NCBI GenBank assembly: GCA_013339765.2
Contig: CM023453.1
Coordinates: 86,618,685-86,682,684 of the forward strand
Origin: Haemaphysalis longicornis
Taxonomy: Eukaryota > Arthropoda > Arachnida > Ixodida > Ixodidae
Direction of reading: 5' to 3'
Length of the DNA: 64,000 nt
The notes beneath the pieces were generated by a model, which saw nothing but the letters and a program-made list of their open reading frames with translations, was not told where the DNA came from and did not search any database. Below, one piece after another: positions 51,010 through 60,956 of the stretch. The position numbers and the translations under genes were made by a program. Each line of letters begins with the position of its first letter. Position 1 is the first letter of the stretch.

Positions 51010-51168
51010 GTGGGGTGCATATGGCAGACATTCTCAGATAATGAATAGCAGCCTACCATTGTCGCTGAAGAAGAAAGTGTATGACAGCTGCATCTTACCG
51101 GTACTCACCTACGGGGCAGCAACTTGGAGGCTCACTAAGAGGGTTCAACTTAAATTGAGAACGACTCA
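51010..51168 (+). mobile_element. RTE fragment, right arm of an inverted pair
   Basis: Plus-strand MGWGAYGRHSQIMNSSLPLS and KKKVYDSCILPVLTYGAATW then RLTKRVQLKLRTT. It covers much of the same protein region as the left arm, in opposite orientation. Confidence 0.8.
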
Positions 51169-51319
51169 CTTCAGCATCCCCTTAAAGTGTCACCATCGTG
51201 CTCCATAAGTCACCCGGATCACGTCAATATCCCGCGTTTGGCCGTAAGTTCAATTTTCACCAGTTTACGGCCTTTTCAACCTTTGAGGCGGTGGGCACCG
51301 CCTTGGCTGAGCCTCGCCT

Positions 51320-52353
51320 ATGGATGCCACGTCGTCGCATGTCGTGGCCCCTGAGGCTTCGTTGTCCGTCGTCCCTGGCCAAACACCCTTGCCTGACGGC
51401 GCAGACGACGACATGGACCAGCAGCATTCGCACGCATCTTCCTGCTCCGCAGAAGACGACGAAGACGCCACTGCACCATGGATAGAAGTCACCAGGCGAG
51501 CTCAACGCAAGAATCAGCACTCGACCACGACTGCGGTAGGCCGAAGCCCATTCAGACCGGCAATCACGGCAACCAGGAACTCCAACCTACCTTCAAAGCA
51601 AGCCGAAACCACCCCGACTTCCGGAGAATGATTACAAGATGGCGATTCGCTCGCGCAACGGCCTAGCACTGCGAAAAATCAGCCCGTACACGCTTGCCAG
51701 CTGCATCTTGCATGAAGCAAAGCTCACGTGGAGAGAAGCGGACCTGAAGATCAGAATTAATGAAGCTCAAAATATGCTCGTCGTGAGCACTCCGTTTTTA
51801 GCGGCGGCGGAAGCACTGAGTAAAATTCAGCAACTGAAGATAGAAGGCACCATTTTCCCGGTCAACGCCTACGGAATATCACCCGACAACTCCTGCAAAG
51901 GGGTTATCCACAACATCTGTATCGCCGTCACAACAGAGAAAATAATGGCGGTCCTTTCTGCTCCCGGCTATGAGCCTTTCACGTGCAGAAGACTTGGCGC
52001 GTCAGAAACCGTGCTAATAACATTCGCCGGAAAGAAAGTCCCGTTCTTCGTGTACATCGGAGGAGTAGAAACAAGGTGCTACCTATACAAGCGGACCCAC
52101 GCCTTTTGCCACTTGTGCCATGCTACAGGTCACAGAGCCGACGTCTGCCCTCAGCCTACCACGCTTACAGACGCCCACTGCAGGCGTTGCGGCCACCAGA
52201 CAAAACAGGGCGCTGAACACGACTGCAAGCCCAAGTGTGCACTCTGCAGCGGGGACCACGTCACGGCTAGCAAGGAATGCCCGCACCGGTTTCTTCCGCC
52301 AGTCAACCGGAGGAAAACGCAGCGCGGATCCAGTCGGGGTCGCCGGGAGTCAA
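51320..52353 (+). pseudogene. I/R1-like LINE ORF1 (Gag-like), frameshifted, cut by assembly gap
   Basis: From MDATSSHVVAPEASLS at 51320 an acidic N-terminal part runs 104 codons to a stop. The body continues in another frame, LPENDYKMAIRSRNGLALRK (about 51620), with LASCILHEAKLTWREADL, then three Cys/His clusters: CHLCHATGHRADVC, CRRCGHQTKQGAEHDC and CALCSGDHVTASKEC. This is the zinc-knuckle ORF1 of I/R1-clade LINEs, an RNA-binding protein. One frameshift lies near 51600; the C-terminus and ORF2 are lost in the 100-N gap. Sequence after the gap is unrelated. Confidence 0.85.
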
Positions 52354-52453
52354 NNNNNNNNNNNNNNNNNNNNNNNNNNNNNNNNNNNNNNNNNNNNNNN
52401 NNNNNNNNNNNNNNNNNNNNNNNNNNNNNNNNNNNNNNNNNNNNNNNNNNNNN
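52354..52453. other. Assembly gap (100 N)
   Basis: Exactly 100 N, a placeholder length; true distance and orientation across it are unknown. Confidence 0.99.
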
Positions 52454-52633
52454 CTCGTCAGTATCATTAAACCATTCTCTCTCTCTCTTGTCTGACACCC
52501 TTATAGGTATTTTACCGCTTTTCCTATTTAGGATGATGGTAGCTGTAGACCCATTGTAGATATCCTCTAGTATTCTTGCAGGCGGGTACCAGCAGTTTAA
52601 AGGAAATTCTTGTTCATATAAAGCTGAAAACAA
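52454..52633 (-). mobile_element. RTE reverse-transcriptase fragment
   Basis: The minus strand reads ALYEQEFPLN, ARILEDIYNGSTATIILNRK and SGKIPIRV, the palm stretch just before the RQG motif in RTE elements. It stops at the gap. Confidence 0.5.
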
Positions 52634-54364
52634 GGGCTATAGGTCAACGTCTGATCCCTGTGCCGCCGTGCGTTTGAGTCATGTGTTTTCGCTTTCGTTG
52701 GCGTCTCGACGGGAGCTTCAAAGTCACGGTCCACCTGCCACCTGAACTTCGACTTCTCGCGGTTGGGGCGTTGGGGTACTGCTGCCGTGTGGGGCGGGGC
52801 CGTCGAAAGTTAACTCCCGCTTAAGAGTACCAGCCTGCTCGCTTGATTCTTTTCAGCAAGTGGTCTGGCCCGCATGCGGATCTGTTTGCACATCACGCAC
52901 CGTCAAACGGGGATTAAGAATAAAGAAAGGTCAGGACGACGAGGTGAAGCGGTGGAAAATATGGTAAAAACGCCTGTCTATTCGCGCCAGAGTCCGTCGT
53001 ATGAAGCAGACCGCGTGCACCCGAGCGTCTACCATTTGGGTTTCTAATGCATTGTTTTTATGCTGGGATCACGGTGACCCGTTGTAATAAGCGGGTTGTC
53101 GTAAGTCCGGGGGACGTATCAGCGGGGTTCTACTGAATATCGTTCCATTGTTTTGTATCAGCCACCGTTCTTACGCAATGGTGGGCGCTAATCAAACGAG
53201 TGTAATTGTCACCGAAGGAGGAGTAAACAATGCGGTCCAGATAAATTCCCACATGCGTCTGGCATATTTCCTGTATTCCTAGTGGCCAAGATTAAGTGTT
53301 GTGCTAAGCGCAAGGCGATAAGGAAACCACAGGGTGCCATACAGGAAGAAGTGTCGCAAACGAAGCCTCAGACTTCGTCAGAGAACTTCACGAGAACTTC
53401 AGTCAGAGTGAAGTATACGCGTATGCTTGCGCTTGCAGTCGCCTTTTGCCTTGGCTGAGATAATCGTGCAAACGACGTCTTCGGCTCACTCGCTTGTTGC
53501 TGTGTCAGTACTGTGCACATCGGTGCCATAGTTTAAGTTGCACGGAAGAAAAGGCCTCGGATGTAGCGGCACGTGGGACTGAAGATGGCAGGTACCACAA
53601 TTTAAGCTGTGCGCAGTAGAAGCATTTGCGGCGAACGTAATAGTGTCAGAACTGGTGTGGTGGAACCATGAGCTTTATTTAATGCGTCTTTTTGTCTCTG
53701 CCGTTATTTTATTTTTAGTTTTACTGATTGGTCCTCCACCTGTTCCCCTTATCTCCGCTATTTGTTCTGAGTCTTGTTCTTAGTGCCTAGTGTCTGATGT
53801 TTCTTTTGTCATCTACAGGTTGGATTTTTATGGGAAAATAATTTTGGACTTCTGCCCATTTTTAGTTTTTTTATTGGTTGTTAACCTGCCATAGCTTCGC
53901 TAGAGCACGTTATGTTCCCCGCCATTTTTGTAGTTTTTTTCAAGCATGGAATTAAAAAAAAAATGGTTGCGGCTTAGCTCTGGTAAACTTGGACATGCAG
54001 AGCAAGAGCTTGGCTTAGTCCGAGTCTCGGTTTCGCTTGGTTAACCTTTCGTGTAGCTGTATTGCCGACCACAGCTCAACGCCGTTCGGTCCCGTGCAAC
54101 GCTCAGGAAGAGACCCGCCTCGCTTTCATTCGCGGCGAACGCGGTGTTCCTCTTCGCCGGTCGCAAGACGAGTCACGTAGCCCGAGATGACTCAGCGGCG
54201 CATGCGTGGGAGGCGGTGAGGTTGGTCGGCTGCCGATCAGCTGAGCGCCCGCAACCGCGCGCCGCTCAGCTGAGCAGAACGACTGAAAACGGGACCTTGT
54301 GCGCAGCGCCAAAAGCGGATCCGGCGAATCACGCGATGCACTTCGTGGGGTGTGTCGCAGGGTA

Positions 54365-54385
54365 GGGGGGGGGGGGGGGGGGGGG
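54365..54385 (+). repeat. G homopolymer
   Basis: 21 consecutive G; can form G-quadruplex and its length is unreliable. Confidence 0.95.
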
Positions 54386-55463
54386 AGCGTGCCTGGGGTC
54401 AAAAGGTGAACTTGCGCATCCGCGGCGATACCGCTGGACGAAAGTAGTGAAGCTTTGCTTTAAAAAGGAGTACCCAGCGCGGCAGGCTAGAGTAGCCCCA
54501 ATGCAGGTCAATAAACATCCTATCTCTCGGCAGGCGTCGAAGGTACAGCACTACGCACCATGGCTTGTGAGAGCGTTTGGCGGTGCTGTGATAGGCGATG
54601 ATACCTCACCTATACATGGGGAGTATCATATATAGTACTCCCATGTGCTGCACGGTGACCTGTTCGACGTGGTACACCACAGCAGATGCAGCCTCTTATG
54701 CTGAAGGCCACGCCATCAACAACGCACTACCATGAAATCCATTCTCCGAACGCGCTGCTGCCTGCCGCTGTACATCGTATTGCTCTTGGGGCCACACTTA
54801 CCGAAAAAAAAGTGTCCGCGTATCTGCTCCTTTCGTTGCGAATGTCGTCAAAAGACGATAGTCTTCGCTTTCCAGCTAACCTATCATGCTGTTCCTGTTC
54901 CGTCGCGCTCATTCCAAGGTAAACAAACTAAATGTTTTCTCAAGGCGACTTGAATTTACCGCGTTCCACTGCTACAGGCGGGGTTCCTCGATGGCAGCGC
55001 TGCAGTACGGCGGAGACGCGCGTGAATCGAGGCGGCCGACTTCAAGGTTTATAGAACCGCGTTGCCGTGCTCCACGTTCGTTCCAAGCAGAACGTGAAAC
55101 CTATAGCTAGGAGAACCTTTCTTTGCTGTTGCCGCGTTATTTCTCATATGCCGCCCGGTGGTGGCGCGGGCAACAGCAGGCACTACGCGTTGTTCTTCAG
55201 TAGATGTGGAATATTATTTGCTATCGAAAAACCAAGCACACAGGAATTTGTTAATAAAGGAACACTGTAAATATCCCTTGTGTAGTAATTTCCTGTCTTA
55301 TATTTGCGTAATGTCTTGTTCTTGTTCAACAAAGTTGACAAGTATGAACATATAAACAGGGCGTCTAAGCTATAACTAAGCGTCTAAGCTTACATTTGGC
55401 TGTGAGTATATAAGACTATTGCGCAGTAAGCATTTTACTTTGGCCGGGTGGCTGAATCGAGTT

Positions 55464-55507
55464 ACAGACAGACGGACAGACAGACAGACAGACATACATA
55501 CAGACAG
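55464..55507 (+). repeat. (GACA)n microsatellite
   Basis: Impure GACA/CATA repeat; creates the spurious VCLSVRLSV-type frame on the minus strand. Confidence 0.95.
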
Positions 55508-56202
55508 ATCAAAATTTCTGGATTTAAGTAGCCCAAGAAAAACTATCGTCTTTAAAAAAAACATTGCAGTTTGCTTCCCAGGAGCCTTGTCTACCATGTA
55601 GCCCTTGACACTCCCAATACGCTTTGGACGCGAGTTAGTGGCAAGGTCGCTCGACGCAAGTTACACCCAACGTTATACTCAGCGGACGGCATCAGCGTCT
55701 CTGTCGAGGAGAGTTCCTCGACTCGATAAAAATTTGCTCATGCCGAATTCACGGAAGTTCTGTCTCATTTCTATGTCATGTGCTGAAGTTTAGCTGGTCT
55801 CGTACCTTCACAGACTGGAATGACTCATGAATTTTTTCCTTCAGAGGAAGACATATTGGTGATATTCTACTCTAAAGGAACAGAATGTCGCACATACTGC
55901 CGAATTTTAAGCTACTACAACTAAACTTCAGTTGTATTTTTGGAGGGCGAAAACCAACAAAAGTCACTTTTCGATAGCTGCGGCCACAGCAGATTTTTTT
56001 TTTTATCTGTCACCACCGGCTAACCCTACGTTCCAGATTACACTTTACGGCTAAGTGGAGTCCCTGTTGCGTTTTCACGACAGGGGCAAGACCCGATAGC
56101 TTCGCTAGTGGCGGAAATTGACTCATCACACTCATCAACACACTCACCAACAACTACCGCACTACAGTGCGCATGCGCGCTGACCGCATACAAAGTCCTC
56201 AC

Positions 56203-56373
56203 CTTTCCCGAGGGGCCCGGTGGGGTCGGAGGATTGGGTTGTGTGCACTTGTAGTCCATGCCGGTGACGCTCTCAGTTGAGTGGTACACGCGCAGGCACA
56301 TATCAACTGAAATGGCCAGCGATGGTTGCTGGTTCCACGCTGTGCTGCTGTTGACCCATGCCATCACCTCGAA
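56203..56373 (-). CDS. Internal exon of an unidentified, probably extracellular, host protein
   Basis: The minus strand has a polypyrimidine tract and TTGACTTAG acceptor, then 171 open bp (57 codons, phase 0-0) ending at GGAAAG|GTGAGG, a consensus donor. The peptide reads FEVMAWVNSSTAWNQQPSLA, ISVDMCLRVYHSTESVTGMD, YKCTQPNPPTPPGPSGK. Third codon positions are rich in G/C, unlike the AT-rich flanks. It has one N-glycosylation sequon (NSS), two Cys and a Pro-rich end. I do not recognise the domain. Neighbouring exons are not visible within the window. Confidence 0.6.
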
Positions 56374-57461
56374 CTAAGTCAAGAGCAAAATGAAGAACAG
56401 GAAAAGATTTAAATAGCAGTGCACCAGTAGTATACAGTAGTACCAGCAGTACACCAATGGCTCGGGTACGAGATCGCATAGAATCAGGGCAGCAAATGTT
56501 TGTTCCCAAGGGGTCATTGAGACCGTCACAGGCCCAACCTAGTGTGTGACGCGATTTTTAAAGCGGAGCTTTCTGGCTCTTCAGCCAGGTTTGGAGGGGG
56601 CATGCTGCTGCCTGCTGCTGCTGCTGTTTCTGGTATCGTGCGCAGCTTGGTCTTATCTTACACTCTACATCACCGACGCTAGCTAGCCTCCAGTGGCGAG
56701 GAAAAAGGAGAAATCTTTTGTCACGTTCTTTGCGCATGGAGCTGGTGGCGTCTTCGCCAGGGAGATTGAAAGTTTCAACGCTTCTCCGTACGTCTCGTAT
56801 TTGTCGACACGCTCACCATAGCTCACAGTTATGAATTACCAGCACCTACGCCAAGCGCAAGAACACTAAACAATGTCCCACGTAAACACCACTTTATTTC
56901 AACCCACGCATACGTATACGCCATAATGAAAGAAAGCGTCCCGTTACGGCGTACAATGGCCACGTTTGCGTAGGATCCGCCCACTTTTTATGTACTTCGT
57001 TGTTTCGGGAACGTTAATCGTTTTCAATTGGTTGCAAATGCTATTATGTGGACGCGTGTCTTGAGGAAAAAGCAGAATAACAGCGATTTTCAAATTTAGA
57101 AGCCCCGCCGCCTGCCTTCGTGATGCTCGGGTTTCCAACGGGCTGTGCACATGGTGAGGCCACCACGCTCATCGGCCGTATGTATTATTTACAGCATTCT
57201 TTTATCCTTTCGGAATCGTCAGAAAAGGAGACTCTCAACGAAATTATCCGTAAAGCCTATAAAGCGGCGTTCGGTGTTCCCCCCTATTTATTTATTTAGA
57301 AAATACTGCAGGCTAAGAATAGCCCAGGCAGGAGTGGGGGTGGTACAATACAAGAACATGACCAAAAAAGGAAACAAATACCAGGTATATATGCTTGTAC
57401 TGAAAAAAATTCAAGGAAGCGTGCACTCACACGCAAGATTTCAATGGCGAAGCTGATCTAT
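56374..57461. other. No recognisable feature
   Basis: Possibly intron of the gene containing the 56203-56373 exon. The frame 57145-57456 (+) has no identity. Confidence 0.4.
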
Positions 57462-57522
57462 AGGTGAGCCACGGCCGCTTTATGGAAACAACCTAGTTTC
57501 CATCGAGCGGCCGTGGGTGAGC
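57462..57522. mobile_element. 45-bp palindromic element, second copy
   Basis: CACGGCCGCTTTATGGAAAC (57470-57489) pairs with GTTTCCATCGAGCGGCCGT (57496-57514) with two mismatches. Flanks AGGTGAGC (57462-57469) and GGGTGAGC (57515-57522) match at 7 of 8 bases. Same family as 48514-48547 but with a longer arm and different loop. Confidence 0.75.
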
Positions 57523-57538
57523 ATTGCCGGACACACAC

Positions 57539-58054
57539 TTAAAGGGTCCATGAAGACAAAATACAACTTTTGTGAACTTTAAAGAGCTAGGCTTCAGTAC
57601 CACACTCAGCTTCATTCCGGCCGTGAAAGACGTTTTTTAACCGATAAAAACGCAAGAAATACTTAAGAAGTTTCAAATTTCGCGCCACAGTGACGTGTTA
57701 TGGGCACGAGTGACGTCATATGGGCCAACACTAAAAACGTAATTTTCAGTGTGTTAAGTGCAAGTTAGCATTCAAGTGAATCGATCAAACGGAACTAGCG
57801 GCCCCACTACAATCGTCCAGTCATGTGTCCTGGCGATTGATTAGTTCAGCCGCCGTCAATCGCCCAAACAAGATTCTGTGACGTCATAGAAAAGTTGCCG
57901 GAAACTGGCTAGCGAGTCGCCACTCCTCCATACGTTTTCTTTAATATCTCTGTTATTTTTTCGAAGTTTGCGATGAAATCGGTATCATTGTAATCAGGAC
58001 AAAGCAGGCTTTCTAATGAACCAAACTTGTATTTTGTCTTCATGGTCCCTTTAA
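57539..58054. mobile_element. TTAA-flanked MITE, family 2, intact copy
   Basis: 508 bp (57543-58050) between TTAA duplications. Terminal repeats of about 24 bp, AGGGTCCATGAAGACAAAAT and its inverse, differ at one position. No coding capacity. The diverged relative is at 1620-3221. Confidence 0.9.
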
Positions 58055-58349
58055 GTATAAGTTTGAAGATGATGTGCGTAATAGCACGATCATTCTATGT
58101 TAAATTTCTGTTTAGAAAAACGACAACGTATTTTTATGGAGAAACTGTGCGTAGGCGTATGTAAGGTGTAATGGCGTAGGTAAGGTGATCAGAGGTGGCA
58201 AAGTGAGGGGCGCGTAAGTCTTCATTAACACGCATGAAGTGGCATTTTACCATTTTTAACTCCTGTTTGCGATACTATTAACATTACGATTTCACTTCTG
58301 TGATGCCGTTAAAGCGTTCACCTCTCGACAGACAACACAACATTTGGAA

Positions 58350-60290
58350 AATAGCCTAACTTATCATTTATGAGAAGTTGTTAAGAAAGTCATAATGCAT
58401 GTGGAAAATAGCAATGGGCGTAGTAGGACTGACCCCTGATGAACTCCTAATGTTACCAGTAGACGCGACGAATTGCAGCCATTAGCAAACACGGAGAGTA
58501 AACGATCAACCAGGGGTTTATCCAGAATCAATTTTTTTTTTTTGGGGGGGGGGGGGGGGGTGTCGAAATCCTCCTGGTGGGGTGGGGGGGGGGGTGTTGG
58601 GGGGCTGTTGGGTGTGTGTGTATCAATCCCCGGGCGGGGTGGTCGTGATTGTAGAATCATTTTGGGGGGGGGGGGGGGGTGCTGGATGTGTGTATAAATC
58701 CCTGCGGCCAACCAAAAAGCATTCAACTGAAGCTATCACATTGCAACCAACATTAGATTGCAATAGTATAAATGAGCAGGTTATGACAAACTTTGTGGAA
58801 TGCTTTAGGGAAATATGAAAAAATGCATTGAAGTGTGGAACCACAGCCGAGAATGACATGTATGTCGTTTTTGAAGGTTATAAAGTGCAAGAAAATTGAT
58901 TTACGGAAGCTGTGCTGAGTGGGTGTAAAGAAAGAGCCAAATTCAATAAAGCGAACAAGACTAGTGACAACGATGTGCTCCACGGTTTTACTGCACATGC
59001 TTGCCAAGAAAATGGGGAGATCAGTGACCGATGAGTGCTTGTTCTCAGATTTGTAGAATGGAATTTTTTTTCCATCCTTCAGTCCAGGGGCACGTCAAGT
59101 CAAAGCGATTGTTCAAGAATTTTGTGTGGAATGGGGGCAGAGTATATTTTAGTGTTTTTAAGTAAGTTGAAGTTACTAATAGAGGCCAGACGATGAGGAT
59201 AATTTCAAGTTATCAATAATATTCAATAAGCCGTTGTAATAACAAGTAGAAATAACTGGAAAGTTCGATCAGTAATCAAAAGCAGGTAGCTGTCTCTTGG
59301 GAACAGGAAAAAAATGTTTGTTGACAAGTTTCGGTACAAGTTGTGGCGCAGTCATATTCAGCAAATGGCTGAGATTGCGAGTCAAAAAGTGGTGCATCGG
59401 AGCGTTCGATACAGTTAACCACGATGTAGTGCTTTTGGGGATATTTTGGCAATAGTGAAGGAAGAATGGTGTTGAAGTAAGCATGTTTTGCTTGTTTTAA
59501 TCTTTTTTTTTTTCATGAAAACTCGTTTTTTTTTTCTCTGAAGGATCCAGGCTTGTGGATTACCTGAATATTTACCCTTACAGAAAAGCTGTTTGTTCGG
59601 GTTTCTAGAGCGGTAAATATTGCATTAAACCAATGCCAACTACGGTTCATTAAAATGATCTTTTCTGGAATATACAAGAACTGCTTTAAACATGTACCAG
59701 TTTTTGTCAACCAAACGATTTTCAAGAAATTTCATACATTTATTTGTGAATCAGGTTGCCAGTGGCAGCAAAAGTGGCTTTTTCATAGTCGCAAATTGTT
59801 TCTGGTTGTTGGACGAATGATGGGACGGAACATTCAGCGGGACGAAGGCAATACAAACAATACAGAGATCGCTAATGTCAGGCATGCGATGTGGCTAATA
59901 CTTGAAACAATGTCTGGGACACTTAGTATTAGGTCGAACACAGAGATGAAGATGTTGTCCTGTTTAGCTGGGTAGTCGCTTGTGTTAAGTAAAAGGCGCA
60001 TAAAGATCGGAAAGTAGAGGATTCCGATAGCGTTGTCACAGTCGTAAAGGATTTCCAGGTAATGTGGGGGAAATTAAAATTGACAAAAACAAACATGGCA
60101 CGATTAGGAAATTTTGTAATAAAATACATATAGTGCGTCGAGCAGGTCATTAGAAAATCCCGCGTTAGCGGATGGTGTAAAATAGCAGCAAAAAATATTC
60201 TTCTGATAGCCTGCAGTTATGCGAAAGGAAACAAGATCGAGCTTTGTAAAAAGATTCATTTAGAGACATGCAAATATTTTGGCAACATCA
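58350..60290 (-). pseudogene. L2/CR1-like LINE ORF2, heavily decayed
   Basis: Scattered minus-strand blocks align with the ORF2 at 25100-27892: VFVNFNFPHITWKSF for the endonuclease GDFNFP motif (60080), SKTVEHIVVTSLVRFIEFGS and PTQHSFRKS (58980), FSYFPKAFHKVCHNLL for the RT Asp motif (58790), and LVTLGVHQGSVLLRPLLFS (58420). Many frameshifts; the G tracts at 58544-58680 interrupt it. Confidence 0.75.
58544..58700 (+). repeat. G-rich duplicated segment
   Basis: G17 at 58544-58560 and G16 at 58664-58679 are each followed by (T)GTTGGGTGTGTGTAT- or TGCTGGATGTGTGTAT-like text, so this is a tandem duplication of a G-tract plus GT-rich unit. It could form quadruplexes. Confidence 0.8.
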
Positions 60291-60956
60291 TTTATAACGC
60301 CACCTGAATGTTTTCTTCTCTCCTTTTAAGTTAGGGCAATGCGTACATTTTAACTCTTTTGACGTAATAAGATGTTCTTTGACATCGTGAAAACTCAAGC
60401 GTGGCTGTTTTGTTTTGCCTTTGGTGGTAATGGTTGGTCTCTGTTGGAGTGGAAGCCTGCTACTGTGACATTCATGTGAAAGGCACGGGTGACGTTGGGT
60501 GGGGGAGGGATTGCAGGACCAGGATATTTTGTGCACGGGTTCCCCGAAAGCCAAACATTTCTTGGGGCGTACCTTACTGCCATTTAGGTTCGCCGTGGCG
60601 GCTGCTAAAAGGACCGGTACTGGAAAAAGGTCCATTGCAATTGAGAAACGAAATTTTCCACTTCCCCTGAACCGGAGGTCGAAATAAGGTTTACGTCTCC
60701 CTCTCTCTCCTTGAGAACGCTTTCCTGAGGGAACGGGGAAAGGGGTGTCTCCACGTGCAGGTGAAGCACCGACGCTACAGTCCACAAGTTTCCCCGCATA
60801 CATCTTTGTCAGGTCTCACGGAGGGCAGAGAACAGCAACCCAGAAATTATTGGAAACGTCTGTGTCTCCCTTTCTTAGATTCGAGAGGAGAAGCACTCCT
60901 TCGTCGTGCCTTCATGCGCAATGGAATGCAGACACGCCCAGCAGCAGACGCTTGAT
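60291..60956. other. Unassigned, possibly 5' part of the decayed L2-like LINE
   Basis: The minus-strand frame 60803-60288 contains LSFHDVKEHLITSKELKCTH followed by CPNLKG, which may belong to LINE 5' sequence, but no diagnostic motif is present. Confidence 0.35.

Larger units (their letters stand above)
52634..56202. other. Long unassigned region with simple repeats
   Basis: No convincing gene. A G21 tract is at 54365-54385. Frames at 54144-54365 and 54686-54922 have no identity. Confidence 0.45.

Noticed and set aside
58473..58697. Gly-rich frames over the G tracts
   Set aside because: Low-complexity translation of homopolymer G.
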